64,000 bases of DNA, from assembly GCF_900636745.1 (NCBI RefSeq), contig NZ_LR134310.1, positions 186,001 through 250,000 on the forward strand. The letters run 5' to 3'. The notes under the pieces were generated by a model. It was not told the origin of the DNA and made no database searches. It was given only the letters and a program-made list of their open reading frames with translations. Position numbers and translations under genes: made by a program. Of the stretch, positions 10,283 through 18,877 are shown one piece after another; positions within the stretch are counted from its first letter, which is position 1; every line of letters begins with the position of its first letter. This DNA is from Actinobacillus equuli (lineage in GTDB: Bacteria > Pseudomonadota > Gammaproteobacteria > Enterobacterales > Pasteurellaceae).

Positions 10283-10301
10283 CACATATACTTATCTGCT
10301 A

Positions 10302-10330
10302 AAGCCTCACATTGCTGAGGCTTATTCTTT
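10302..10330 (+). terminator. terminator after cmoB
   Basis: AAGCCTCA / TGAGGCTT stem with a 5-base loop followed by ATTCTTTT. Confidence 0.75.
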
Positions 10331-10429
10331 TGAACTAAATCAAACTCTCACACTAATTTACCCCATTCTTTGTATATCCCTCTATTTCCGTCAGTTTTAA
10401 AATTTTAAAAAACGAATGGAGTATAAATT

Positions 10430-10765
10430 ATGTCGAACCCTTTTACCGTCGCTTGGAGCCGTAAACAACAAGTCATGTGTTTAGGTCATTGGATCATTCA
10501 TTACAACGGTCGAGAACTTACCTTACCGAAAGACCGTCAAGATAAGGATATGGGTACGAAAGGAATTTATAACTATATGGATCCGGATGATGAACTTTAT
10601 TTAGAAGGCTTAGATGAAGACGATTGGATTGTGGAAAATATTGAATGGCTAAGCGATTGGTTTATCGAACAAGATGTGCCATTAGAAGAAGATATTATTC
10701 GCTATTTTTATCAAGCGGTAAACAAAGAGGACTGGCGTTGTGGCAGTTGCGGAGGCTGTATCTAG
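10430..10765 (+). CDS. conserved small acidic protein with C-terminal CGSCGGC
   Basis: 111 residues, no signal peptide and no membrane segment. It is strongly acidic (many D and E between residues 40 and 95) and ends in WRCGSCGGCI, a cysteine cluster suitable for metal binding or thiol chemistry. GGAGTATAAATT precedes the ATG. I do not recognise a named family. It is flanked by terminators on both sides, so it is monocistronic. No function is assigned. Confidence 0.7.
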   Translation: MSNPFTVAWSRKQQVMCLGHWIIHYNGRELTLPKDRQDKDMGTKGIYNYMDPDDELYLEGLDEDDWIVENIEWLSDWFIEQDVPLEEDIIRYFYQAVNKEDWRCGSCGGCI

Positions 10766-10771
10766 AAGCTA

Positions 10772-10818
10772 ACAAGCGGTCAAAATTTGCAAATCTTTTG
10801 CAAAAATCAACCGCTTGT
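10772..10818. terminator. inverted pair of Apl-type uptake signals between convergent genes
   Basis: ACAAGCGGTCAAAATTTGC on the left and its inverted partner ending ACCGCTTGT at 10818 form a long hairpin between the CGSCGGC protein and mltA, placed as a bidirectional terminator. Confidence 0.75.
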
Positions 10819-10831
10819 GTACGATGAGTAA

Positions 10832-11929
10832 TTAGTTTAATACCCAAACACGTCCGTAGTGTTTCATTAAACCGGCTTTATGACCAGCCTCATCACCGAT
10901 ACCTTGGTATAAGTCAAAGTGATGACCTTTTACCGCACCGCCGACATCTAATGCCACCATTAAGCGTAATTCGTGTTTGCCCGTCCAGTTACCGGCACGA
11001 TCGATTAACGGTGTTTCAACCAATAACACGCTGCCTGACGGCACAAGGCTTTTATCTGAAGCGACTGACGCTAATGCGACTAACGGCACCCCTGCCGAAC
11101 CTTTTACTTGTCCGGTCGGATCATTTTTAAAGAAAACGTAAGACGGGTTACGTTCTAATAAACCCTGTACGCGATGCGGATTACGTTCGCCCCATTCACG
11201 AATCGCTTGAATAGACATCTTCTCTTTTGGAATTTCACCGTCTTCAACTAATAAACGACCGACACTGACATACTTAAAGCCGTTTTGACCTGCATAAGCG
11301 AAATAATTTAAACGACCGTCACCGAAATCAACATAACCGCTACCCTGTACGCCAAGTAAGAAGTTATCCAACATTGAATCACTGTAAGCAAGTTCTAAAC
11401 CTTTACCTTCTAACGCGCCGTCATAAATTTGTGAACGCGTAAAACGTTTCTGACTTGGCATCGCATAAATCGGATGCTGATATTTACCTTGCGGTGTACG
11501 ACGTGCGTGAATAACCGGAGAATAATAACCGGTCATTAGCACGTTTTGAAAACCGTCCTCACCACGCATTTGTAACGCGTGTATATTGTAACGAGCTAAA
11601 TCCGATACTTTGCCGCCTGAGGCAATCCATGATGAGACTTTGCCGTAAGTACCCGCATAACGACCGGTAATACCGTCGGCATATGCACGTACATTATTTA
11701 ATTGTTTTAAAAAGTCTTGGAAATTAACAATAGATCCATTTGTAGCCACTCTTGGTGTACTGACAAAATTATGCGGAATGTATTGACGACCTTTATATAC
11801 CGCACCAAACTTTGCGTGTTCGGCTTGATAATCACGCTGCCCTTTGTTTGCTTTATCTGAAGAACAACTTGTAACCAAAAGTGCAACCGCTGTTACTTTT
11901 GCCCACGTTTTATATGCTTTCCAATTCAT
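10832..11929 (-). CDS. mltA: membrane-bound lytic murein transglycosylase A (lipoprotein)
   Basis: 365 residues with a lipoprotein signal ending LLVTSC (Cys 22). The MltA barrel domain contains GYYSPVIHARR and YVFFKNDPTGQVKGSAGVPL, and the C-terminal 3D domain contains ALDVGGAVKGHHFDLYQGIGDEAG with the conserved Asp residues. It cleaves the MurNAc-GlcNAc bond to form 1,6-anhydroMurNAc at the outer membrane inner face. The length matches E. coli MltA (365). Confidence 0.95.
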   Translation of the reverse strand: MNWKAYKTWAKVTAVALLVTSCSSDKANKGQRDYQAEHAKFGAVYKGRQYIPHNFVSTPRVATNGSIVNFQDFLKQLNNVRAYADGITGRYAGTYGKVSSWIASGGKVSDLARYNIHALQMRGEDGFQNVLMTGYYSPVIHARRTPQGKYQHPIYAMPSQKRFTRSQIYDGALEGKGLELAYSDSMLDNFLLGVQGSGYVDFGDGRLNYFAYAGQNGFKYVSVGRLLVEDGEIPKEKMSIQAIREWGERNPHRVQGLLERNPSYVFFKNDPTGQVKGSAGVPLVALASVASDKSLVPSGSVLLVETPLIDRAGNWTGKHELRLMVALDVGGAVKGHHFDLYQGIGDEAGHKAGLMKHYGRVWVLN

Positions 11930-12093
11930 AAAAGACCTTAAGTAATGACTGATAGAAAAGAAGTTAGCGTATCAAAATTCCCGTTAAAACGATACTAAAT
12001 TTTTATTTTACCGTTATACAGCCTTGATTTGTGATATTTTATGCCATTTCTGTTTCAAATTCAGTCAAACAAACTAATTTTCAGAAATTATGC

Positions 12094-12121
12094 TTGCAAT
12101 GATGCTAAAAACGAGTATTAT
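12094..12121 (+). promoter_or_regulatory. promoter of initiator tRNA-Met
   Basis: TTGCAA (12094-12099), 16-base spacer, TATTAT (12116-12121), ending 14 bases before the tRNA 5' end. Confidence 0.7.
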
Positions 12122-12135
12122 ACACCACATACAGA

Positions 12136-12212
<77 letters not shown>

Positions 12213-12221
12213 GAATTCTTA

Positions 12222-12249
12222 GCCCTCGATAATATCGAGGGCTTTTTCG
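12222..12249 (+). terminator. terminator after tRNA-fMet
   Basis: GCCCTCGAT AAT ATCGAGGGC followed by TTTTTCGT, 10 bases after the tRNA CCA. Confidence 0.85.
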
Positions 12250-12335
12250 TATTTGCGAAAAAACAAATTAAAATTCTTGCGACCACTCTTCTTTTACCAG
12301 TAAACTTTCCTAAAATTCTCAATAACTTTCTAGAT

Positions 12336-13796
12336 ATGAACAATATTCTTACCATCACGCAACTTAACTATTCGGTACGTAATTTACTTGAAATGGAATT
12401 AGGACAAGTTTGGCTAACCGGTGAAATTTCCAATTTTAGCCAACCAGTTTCAGGCCATTGGTATCTCACCCTTAAAGACGAAAATGCCCAAGTGCGTGGT
12501 GCAATGTTTAGAATGAAAAACCAACGAGTCACTGTTCGCCCGCAAAACGGTATGCAAGTACTGGTGCGTGCCAGCGTTAGTTTATATGAGCCTCGCGGTG
12601 ACTATCAAATCATTATTGAAAGTATGCAACCTGCCGGTGACGGCTTGTTACAACAGCAATTTGAACAACTAAAAATGAAACTGGCCGCCGAAGGGCTTTT
12701 TGCACAAGAAAAGAAAAAAGCCATTCCGCCTTTTGCTAAGCGAGTAGGTATTATTACTTCTTCAAGCGGTGCGGCATTACAAGATATTCTAAATATTCTA
12801 AAACGCCGTGATCCGAGTTTGGCAATTATTATTTATCCAACGTTAGTGCAAGGCAAAGAAGCGACACAAGATATTGTAAATACCATTGATTTAGCCAACC
12901 GTCGCCGAGAATGTGATGTATTAATTGTTGGACGAGGCGGCGGTTCACTAGAGGACTTATGGTGTTTTAATGAAGAAGCTGTCGCTCACGCTATTTTCCG
13001 TTCGGATATTCCGATTATTAGCGCTGTAGGACACGAAACCGATGTGACGATTGCCGATTTTGTCGCAGATTTAAGAGCACCAACACCGTCTGCCGCAGCG
13101 GAATTGGTGAGTCGAGATCAACAAGAGTTAGTTCGTCAGCTACAGCATCAATTTGACAAATTAAGCCTCGCTTTTGACCGTTTGTGGACAGATAAACAAA
13201 CGCAATTCGAACATTTAAAATTACGTTTAAATGCACAGCATCCTGCTCGCCAAGTACAAATGCAGCAGCAACGATTAGCTCAATTTAGTTATCGTTTAGA
13301 AAGTGCAATACATAAAACTTATTTGACCGAAAAGCAAAAACTCGAACAATTGTTGCTACGCTTAACCAATCAACACCCACAGCGTCAGTTACAGCAACAA
13401 CAAATACAATTAAAGCAGATAAAATATCGTTTGGCTCAAGCGATAGAACAAACGTTAATCCGCAAACAACACCAGTGGAAACATATTACTGAGCAAGTAA
13501 AACGTAATCCATTACCGCACTATGTAGAAAAGAAAAATCAGCAGTATGCGCAATTAGCTCAACAGCTTCAGTTTGCGATTGAAAAGAAATTAACGAAAGA
13601 ACAACAAAAATTCCAAGAGCTTTGTACGAAAATAGATGGCTTAAGCCCGCTAAAAATTCTGGCAAGAGGCTACTCTGTGACACAAACATCGCAAGGTGAA
13701 ATTCTTCGTTCAACCCAAAATCTTGAGGTAGGAGCACAAATCACCACCAAACTTTCGCAAGGTGAAATTGTGAGTAAAATCATTAAAATTGATTGA
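12336..13796 (+). CDS. xseA: exodeoxyribonuclease VII large subunit
   Basis: 486 residues. The N-terminal OB-fold (about 5-100) contains [20 protein letters not shown]. The catalytic domain has [30 protein letters not shown] and [29 protein letters not shown] long Gln-rich coiled-coil region (about 280-420) binds XseB copies, and the C-terminus has LARGYSVT. It is the catalytic subunit of the ssDNA exonuclease whose small subunit is encoded at 2390. Confidence 0.96.
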   Translation: MNNILTITQLNYSVRNLLEMELGQVWLTGEISNFSQPVSGHWYLTLKDENAQVRGAMFRMKNQRVTVRPQNGMQVLVRASVSLYEPRGDYQIIIESMQPAGDGLLQQQFEQLKMKLAAEGLFAQEKKKAIPPFAKRVGIITSSSGAALQDILNILKRRDPSLAIIIYPTLVQGKEATQDIVNTIDLANRRRECDVLIVGRGGGSLEDLWCFNEEAVAHAIFRSDIPIISAVGHETDVTIADFVADLRAPTPSAAAELVSRDQQELVRQLQHQFDKLSLAFDRLWTDKQTQFEHLKLRLNAQHPARQVQMQQQRLAQFSYRLESAIHKTYLTEKQKLEQLLLRLTNQHPQRQLQQQQIQLKQIKYRLAQAIEQTLIRKQHQWKHITEQVKRNPLPHYVEKKNQQYAQLAQQLQFAIEKKLTKEQQKFQELCTKIDGLSPLKILARGYSVTQTSQGEILRSTQNLEVGAQITTKLSQGEIVSKIIKID

Positions 13797-13874
13797 TTAA
13801 AATATAGACTGCATTGTTTTAATTAATATTTCCTTTGCCAAATCAAGGTGTTATTTACTCTTACGCATCGTTGT

Positions 13875-13915
13875 TCACGAAGTTATCCACAAGTTATGTG
13901 AATAACTTCGTTTTT
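13875..13915 (+). terminator. terminator-like hairpin containing a DnaA-box sequence
   Basis: ACGAAGTTAT and ATAACTTCGT form a perfect 10-bp stem followed by TTTTTC. The left arm and loop contain TTATCCACA, the consensus DnaA box. Its position after xseA and before the tRNA promoter makes a terminator the simplest reading. Confidence 0.65.
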
Positions 13916-13972
13916 CAATCTAAAATAAGTGTTGCTTTTTAATGCAAACAATGTTTTATGCGTTTTTATTCC

Positions 13973-14001
13973 TTGCACAAACGGACTAATTTCCCTATAA
14001 T
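13973..14001 (+). promoter_or_regulatory. strong sigma-70 promoter of the chromosomal tRNA-Leu
   Basis: TTGCAC (13973-13978), exactly 17 bases, TATAAT (13996-14001), then a GC-rich discriminator (CTTCCCG). It belongs to the split tRNA-Leu. In the integrated state it reads first through the 42-nt 5' fragment and then into the intact tRNA-Leu carried by the element. Confidence 0.85.
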
Positions 14002-14044
14002 TCTTCCCGTTCTCAGCTCTGAGAAGTTCACTAAATTCATCCTT

Positions 14045-14086
14045 GCCTGGGTGGCGAAATTGGTAGACGCAGCGGATTCAAAATCC
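14045..14086 (+). pseudogene. 5' fragment of chromosomal tRNA-Leu(CAA), attL side
   Basis: GCCTGGGTGGCGAAATTGGTAGACG and the 5' anticodon stem up to the shared core. It stops at 14086, where the sequence leaves tRNA form. Joined in thought to 58755-58798 it gives an 86-nt tRNA-Leu with a fully paired acceptor stem (GCCTGGG with CCTAGGC, one G-U), so this is the native gene cut in two by the element. Confidence 0.9.
14075..14086 (+). repeat. attL core
   Basis: GATTCAAAATCC, the anticodon loop and flanking stem bases. The identical 12 bases occur at 58743-58754 (attR) and inside the element's own tRNA-Leu (14167-14178). Just inside the element follows TTTGCGTAG. Confidence 0.88.
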
Positions 14087-14136
14087 TTTGCGTAGAACCA
14101 CTAAAAAATTTGGTAAAATCTAGAAAACCACTCTTA

Positions 14137-14222
14137 GCCTGAGTGACGAAATTGGTAGACGTAGCGGATTCAAAATCCGCCGGTGAATAACCATGTCGGT
14201 TCGAGTCCGACCTCAGGCACCA
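14137..14222 (+). tRNA. tRNA-Leu(CAA) carried by the element
   Basis: 86 nt including encoded CCA. Acceptor stem GCCTGAG / CTCAGGC is fully Watson-Crick, anticodon stem-loop is GCGGA TTCAAAA TCCGC (anticodon CAA, reads UUG), with a class II variable arm and T arm GTCGG TTCGAGT CCGAC. It differs at several positions from the split chromosomal gene, so it is not a simple duplication. It likely restores the tRNA function lost by integration, using the chromosomal promoter at 13973-14001. Confidence 0.95.
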
Positions 14223-14255
14223 TACCTAAAGCCCTTCCTTTTAAAGCCAATACTC

Positions 14256-14279
14256 CTTAACGTTAATTTCTTTGTTAAG
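14256..14279 (+). promoter_or_regulatory. small dyad before parA
   Basis: CTTAAC and GTTAAG, spaced by 12 bases, lie 11 bases before the parA start. It could be an operator for the partition operon; there is no further support. Confidence 0.3.
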
Positions 14280-14289
14280 TGAGTAAATT

Positions 14290-15120
14290 ATGAATTTATT
14301 ACAAAACGCTTCAAATAAGCCCTTTGTTATTACTGTAGCTTCAACTAAAGGCGGCTCGGCAAAAAGTACAAATGCAGCAAATATTGGTGCATTTTGCGCT
14401 GAACATGGCTTAAAAACTCTTCTCATTGATACTGATACCCAACCTACATTAAGTTCTTATTATGCTTTGGATTATCAGGCTCCTGGTGGCACTTATGAAT
14501 TTCTACATTTTAGAGATGTAGAACCGTCACATATCATTTCTAAAACACAAATTCCTAATCTTGACTTAATCCAGTCAAACGACCCATCAAATAAAATTAG
14601 TCCTATGTTACGAGATTCGCCAGATGGTGCACTTCGCTTTAGCTTACTTCTAAGTAAAATTGATGGATACGATGTAGTCATTGTAGATACTCGTGGTACT
14701 CGCGATATTACCGTAGATATGTCTGTATTAGCTGCGGATGTTCTTTTTTGCCCTATTCTTCCACATATTTTGTCTGCAAAAGAATTTATTCGCGGCACGA
14801 TTGGGATGTATCAAGATTTGCAGACTTTTGCAAATTTTGGGTTCACCCTCCCTCCATTGAAAGCTGTCATTAATTGTGTTGATCATACTAATGATGTGAA
14901 ATTTGTTTCAGAACATTTACATACGCTATTTGCAACAGAATTTGATGCTTCCAAAACATTACTAGATTTTACAGTTCCAGATAAAGTGGCCTATCGTGAG
15001 GCTGCAACATTCTCTATCCCGGTATACAAACAAAATCGAGCAGAATATAAAACAATCCAACAACTCTGTTCATTGCTGATGCCTCAATTTGCTCAAAGCC
15101 ATTTTATGGGTAAGGAGTAA
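14290..15120 (+). CDS. parA: ParA-family partition ATPase
   Basis: 276 residues. Deviant Walker A motif STKGGSAKST lies at residues 18-27, switch I region DTDTQPTLSSYY near 47, and VVIVDTRG (Walker B) near 130. It is the first gene of the element after the tRNA and begins a tight operon with a DnaB-like helicase (3-base gap) and parB. The family stabilises the excised circular element by positioning it in the cell, and maintains ICE copies of this class. Confidence 0.92.
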   Translation: MNLLQNASNKPFVITVASTKGGSAKSTNAANIGAFCAEHGLKTLLIDTDTQPTLSSYYALDYQAPGGTYEFLHFRDVEPSHIISKTQIPNLDLIQSNDPSNKISPMLRDSPDGALRFSLLLSKIDGYDVVIVDTRGTRDITVDMSVLAADVLFCPILPHILSAKEFIRGTIGMYQDLQTFANFGFTLPPLKAVINCVDHTNDVKFVSEHLHTLFATEFDASKTLLDFTVPDKVAYREAATFSIPVYKQNRAEYKTIQQLCSLLMPQFAQSHFMGKE

Positions 15121-15123
15121 AGA

Positions 15124-16479
15124 ATGAGCCATAAACAACCAATAGAGCTTTATTCTGTAGATGCCGAAAGCTCGGTACTCGGTGGGCTTATTCTTGATAA
15201 TAGCCTCTTTGATGAGATAGTTGATGTGATCATTCCAAATGACTTTTACCTGCACGCACATCAAATTATTTTTAAAGGGATTTCTTCATTATTAAGTAAT
15301 GCTAAACCCGTCGATATATTAACGCTTGAACAATATTTCAAAGAACAAGGTATTTTGGAGCAGCTAGGAGGATTAGCTTATATCGCTCAGTTAGTTAAGA
15401 TTACTCCAACTACAGCTAACTTTAAAGCTTACATTGATATTGTCGTGTTATACAGCAAGCACCGCAAACTTTTAAGACTGGGCCAGAATATTATTTCTGA
15501 AATACAAGTTGCCAAATCAGCCGAAAAATTAGATGAACTTCTCGAAAATATTGAAAGACAGTTTACGGATTTAACACTCTCTCAGCAGACAGAGGGCGTT
15601 ATAGATTTAAATGAAACTTTAAAAAAAGTGGTTCTTCGAATGGAATCTTCTGCCCAAAATGCTGATCCAGTTACAGGCACTCCTACAGGTATTCAGGAAT
15701 TAGATGAAGTAACTACAGGTGGCCAGGCAGGAGATTTTATTGTAATTGGTGCAAGACCTTCCATGGGAAAAACTGCATTTTGTCAGACAATTGCTTATCA
15801 CACCTTAGAAAAATTTAAAGATTTACCTATTCAATTCTATAGCATGGAAATGCCGGCAGAACAAATTCTGCAACGTTTTCTAGCTATGCGAGCTCGAGTG
15901 AGTTTACAAGCTATCCGTAAAGCAGATCAGTTAGGTGAAGATGAATGGGCAAAAATCTCACTTGCGATGGGGCATATTCTAGATGAATGGAAAAATCGTT
16001 TACTCATTGATGATGAAGGAGGACTCACCCCTCAAAAATTACGTTCGAAAGTTCGTTATAACATCCGCAAATATGGTAAACCGGCGGCAATTTTTATTGA
16101 CTACTTGCAATTAATGCAAGGTTCTCGTCGTTACGAAAATCGTCATTTAGAAATTACCGCAATTTCTCAGGCGTTAAAAAATTTAGCGAAAGAAGTGGAT
16201 TGCCCCGTTTACGCTCTCTCACAACTTAACCGGAGCTTGGAACAACGCGCAAATAAACGTCCTATGAATGCCGATTTACGAGAATCAGGCTCCTTAGAAC
16301 AAGATGCGGATCTCATTCTGTTCATTTACCGAGATGAGGTCTATAACGAACAAACTGAACATCCTGGTACTGCAGAAATTATTATCGGAAAACAACGTAA
16401 TGGTCCGTTAAAGACAGTATTTACGCGATTTATCGGTGAATACTCACTCTTTGAAAATTTAGCAGTAACACAATACTAG
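15124..16479 (+). CDS. dnaB: DnaB-like replicative helicase of the element
   Basis: 451 residues. The N-terminal helical domain (SSVLGGLILDNSLFDEI) is followed by the RecA-type core with Walker A GARPSMGKT near residue 210, Walker B AIFIDYLQLM, and ALSQLNRSLEQR and GSLEQDADLILFIYRDE near the C-terminus. The enzyme unwinds DNA 5'-3' at the fork. Its place between parA and parB is typical of ICEHin1056-class elements and points to autonomous replication of the excised form. It is distinct from a host dnaB in its operon context. Confidence 0.92.
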   Translation: MSHKQPIELYSVDAESSVLGGLILDNSLFDEIVDVIIPNDFYLHAHQIIFKGISSLLSNAKPVDILTLEQYFKEQGILEQLGGLAYIAQLVKITPTTANFKAYIDIVVLYSKHRKLLRLGQNIISEIQVAKSAEKLDELLENIERQFTDLTLSQQTEGVIDLNETLKKVVLRMESSAQNADPVTGTPTGIQELDEVTTGGQAGDFIVIGARPSMGKTAFCQTIAYHTLEKFKDLPIQFYSMEMPAEQILQRFLAMRARVSLQAIRKADQLGEDEWAKISLAMGHILDEWKNRLLIDDEGGLTPQKLRSKVRYNIRKYGKPAAIFIDYLQLMQGSRRYENRHLEITAISQALKNLAKEVDCPVYALSQLNRSLEQRANKRPMNADLRESGSLEQDADLILFIYRDEVYNEQTEHPGTAEIIIGKQRNGPLKTVFTRFIGEYSLFENLAVTQY

Positions 16480-16491
16480 GGGAAATAAAAA

Positions 16492-18183
16492 ATGACAAAA
16501 AATGAAAAAAGAGCGGCAGCTATTGCACGAAATTTAAATGTAAGCCCAATTGCCAATATATCTCCATCATACTCAACTGTCACACCAAATCATTACAGCT
16601 CAGAGGTGGAATATATTACTGTCACATTAGATAAGTTACGCCCTTATGAGCATAATCCTCGTAAGACACGTAACCCTAATTTTGAAATGATTAAAGAATC
16701 CATCCGCCGCCGCGGCTTAGATCATAAACCGAATATTACTCGTCGCCCAGGAGAAGATTTTTATATTATCGCCGACGGTGGCAATACTCGAATTCAAGCC
16801 TTGAAAGAATTATTTACTGAAACCAAAGATCCGAAATTTTGGTCAATTAGTTGCGAATATAAACCATGGCAAGGCGATTCTGCAGATAGCGTAGAAGCTG
16901 AATTAAATATCCTGATCGGTCATTTAATTGAAAATGACACTCGTGCAGATTTATCTTTCATTGAGAAGGCCTTAGGGATTCTACAAGCGAAAGAATATTA
17001 CGAGAAAAAACTAGGAAAATCACTTTCATCTCGTGAATTATCAGCAGAGTTAGAGAAAGATGGATATATCATTCATCAAACATTAATTGCCAAAATGGAA
17101 CGCTGTGTAACCCATTTGTATCCTCATATTCCTGATGTGCTTTTTAAAGGATTAGGTCATACACAAATCGATAAATTACTTGCAATTCGCAATAATGCAG
17201 ATGAAGTTTGGCATCATTATCATCTTGAAGTGGATACTTCTTTTAACAGTGTTTGGGCAAGTTCATTGTCAAGTTGTAATGAGGATTCACCATTTCAAGT
17301 ACGTGATTTTCAAGATAAGTTAATTACCCAGATGGCTGATTTACTAGAAGGGAAAACAAGCTATGAATCTCTTTATCTTGAAATTGATCTTGATGAGCGA
17401 AAATTCAAAAAAATTGCGGCGAAACAACATGAGATAGAAAATAATGTTGAGCATAGTCTTGAACAAATTACACAACACCAAGAAACGGTAAAAACAAAAC
17501 CTATCTCTACAAGTACATCAAAACCTAGTGATAAAAATTCTCTCATTAAAGAAGATTCTGCACTAATTCCTACTACTCCTTCACCTAGTGAGGGTAATGA
17601 AGACATTGAATCTAGTGGAGAGCTTACATCAAATGTGATGGATTTCTTTAATAATGCACAAACAAGTATTGTGAATACGAGTGAAAACACTGAGACAGAA
17701 CTACTAACTCAGATTTCACAAGATTTTGGTTTAACTCCAGGTATGAGTATTCAAGAGCAACGTGAAAAACGTGCAGCTGAGAATGGACTTTCGTTTGCTT
17801 GTTGTGGTCGTCAGCCAGTCGAAGATATTTGGCAGATTTATCCCGCTCGCAACTATCGCTCAGAAGCCTATTCTTTGGCTTTAGATATTGCCGAAACAGC
17901 CAATATTAATGAATTAGTTGAACATGTGGTTAAAAATCCTGTGGATTATAGCTACCGAATGAAACCTAACGATAGTTCACTTTCGGATTATGCTTCTTTT
18001 ATTTATCAGTTACTTTCAATGTTACAAACACATGATTTTTCACAATCGGTACATTGCAATTTAAATAGCCACTTTTTATTTGACATTCAACAATCAGGCA
18101 CTGGAATTGATGATATTACGTTAGTCAAAATTTTCCGTCTTATTCGAGTTGTACGTCATTTACGCCAGGGAGCTCAACCATGA
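16492..18183 (+). CDS. parB: ParB-family partition protein (PFGI-1-class, TIGR03764-like)
   Basis: 563 residues. A ParB/Srx-type N-domain follows YITVTLDKLRPYEHNPRKTRNP, with FYIIADGGNTRIQALKEL near residue 95 (the ParB box that binds nucleotide in this fold). A middle helical region is followed by a Ser/Thr-rich linker (about 325-400) and a conserved C-domain. Its stop overlaps the start of the next gene by 4 bases (ATGA). It acts with ParA on a centromere site that I have not located. Confidence 0.85.
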   Translation: MTKNEKRAAAIARNLNVSPIANISPSYSTVTPNHYSSEVEYITVTLDKLRPYEHNPRKTRNPNFEMIKESIRRRGLDHKPNITRRPGEDFYIIADGGNTRIQALKELFTETKDPKFWSISCEYKPWQGDSADSVEAELNILIGHLIENDTRADLSFIEKALGILQAKEYYEKKLGKSLSSRELSAELEKDGYIIHQTLIAKMERCVTHLYPHIPDVLFKGLGHTQIDKLLAIRNNADEVWHHYHLEVDTSFNSVWASSLSSCNEDSPFQVRDFQDKLITQMADLLEGKTSYESLYLEIDLDERKFKKIAAKQHEIENNVEHSLEQITQHQETVKTKPISTSTSKPSDKNSLIKEDSALIPTTPSPSEGNEDIESSGELTSNVMDFFNNAQTSIVNTSENTETELLTQISQDFGLTPGMSIQEQREKRAAENGLSFACCGRQPVEDIWQIYPARNYRSEAYSLALDIAETANINELVEHVVKNPVDYSYRMKPNDSSLSDYASFIYQLLSMLQTHDFSQSVHCNLNSHFLFDIQQSGTGIDDITLVKIFRLIRVVRHLRQGAQP

Positions 18184-18731
18184 TTAAGCAAACAACTATT
18201 AATGAAGCCTTGTTAGCCAATGTACTACTTAATCTACGAGAAGGTAATGTTCGTTCTTGTTTAAATCTAGGCTTTTCGGAAGATGAGCTTAAAGCAATAA
18301 ATCAATTAACTTTGGACGAATTATTTTATATCGGTCATTCCACAGTTCAATTTGCAAAAGTAGAAATTAATCATGATGCATTTTGGAAATTGCTTGCTGT
18401 TGCACAAGAAAATGCAGAAGAGCAACAAGTTATTGATCGCGCACTCCTACTTGGAGCTTCTATCGAAATGTTGAATCAATACTTCGGGTTATCTACTTCA
18501 GCTGTTTCTGCTCGTCGCCAATTACTTGGCAAAGAAGAAAAAATGGGCAGAAAAGCGGCAGCAACGGATGAAGAGCAAGAATTGATTTGGAATCTATGGA
18601 AGAAATACCAAGCAACGATAGAAAATCTTCATTCATTAGAAGGATTGGAGTTGCTAAGTCTTATTGCGGAAGAAAGCAATATAAACCTTACTGTCGTTTG
18701 GAAGCTTGTTTGCGAATGGCAAAGTAACTAA
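18180..18731 (+). CDS. DUF2857-family protein
   Basis: 183 residues, no signal or membrane helix. It resembles the DUF2857 proteins found after parB in this ICE class. The region LGASIEMLNQYFGLSTSAVSARRQLLG (about 104-130) reads like a helix-turn-helix, suggesting DNA binding. It is translationally coupled to parB by an ATGA overlap. Role in partition or replication control is inferred from position only. Confidence 0.72.
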   Translation: MIKQTTINEALLANVLLNLREGNVRSCLNLGFSEDELKAINQLTLDELFYIGHSTVQFAKVEINHDAFWKLLAVAQENAEEQQVIDRALLLGASIEMLNQYFGLSTSAVSARRQLLGKEEKMGRKAAATDEEQELIWNLWKKYQATIENLHSLEGLELLSLIAEESNINLTVVWKLVCEWQSN

Positions 18732-18877
18732 AAGAATAAACCCCAAAGACAGCCTAAACCTCTATCTTTGGGGTTGGAGATTTCCATCTATGACTCTATG
18801 GAAATTATTCGTTGTAATTATATCACCACAACATATTAGTGCAATAAAAAAACTCTTTATGTTGGCTGGAGAATAAA

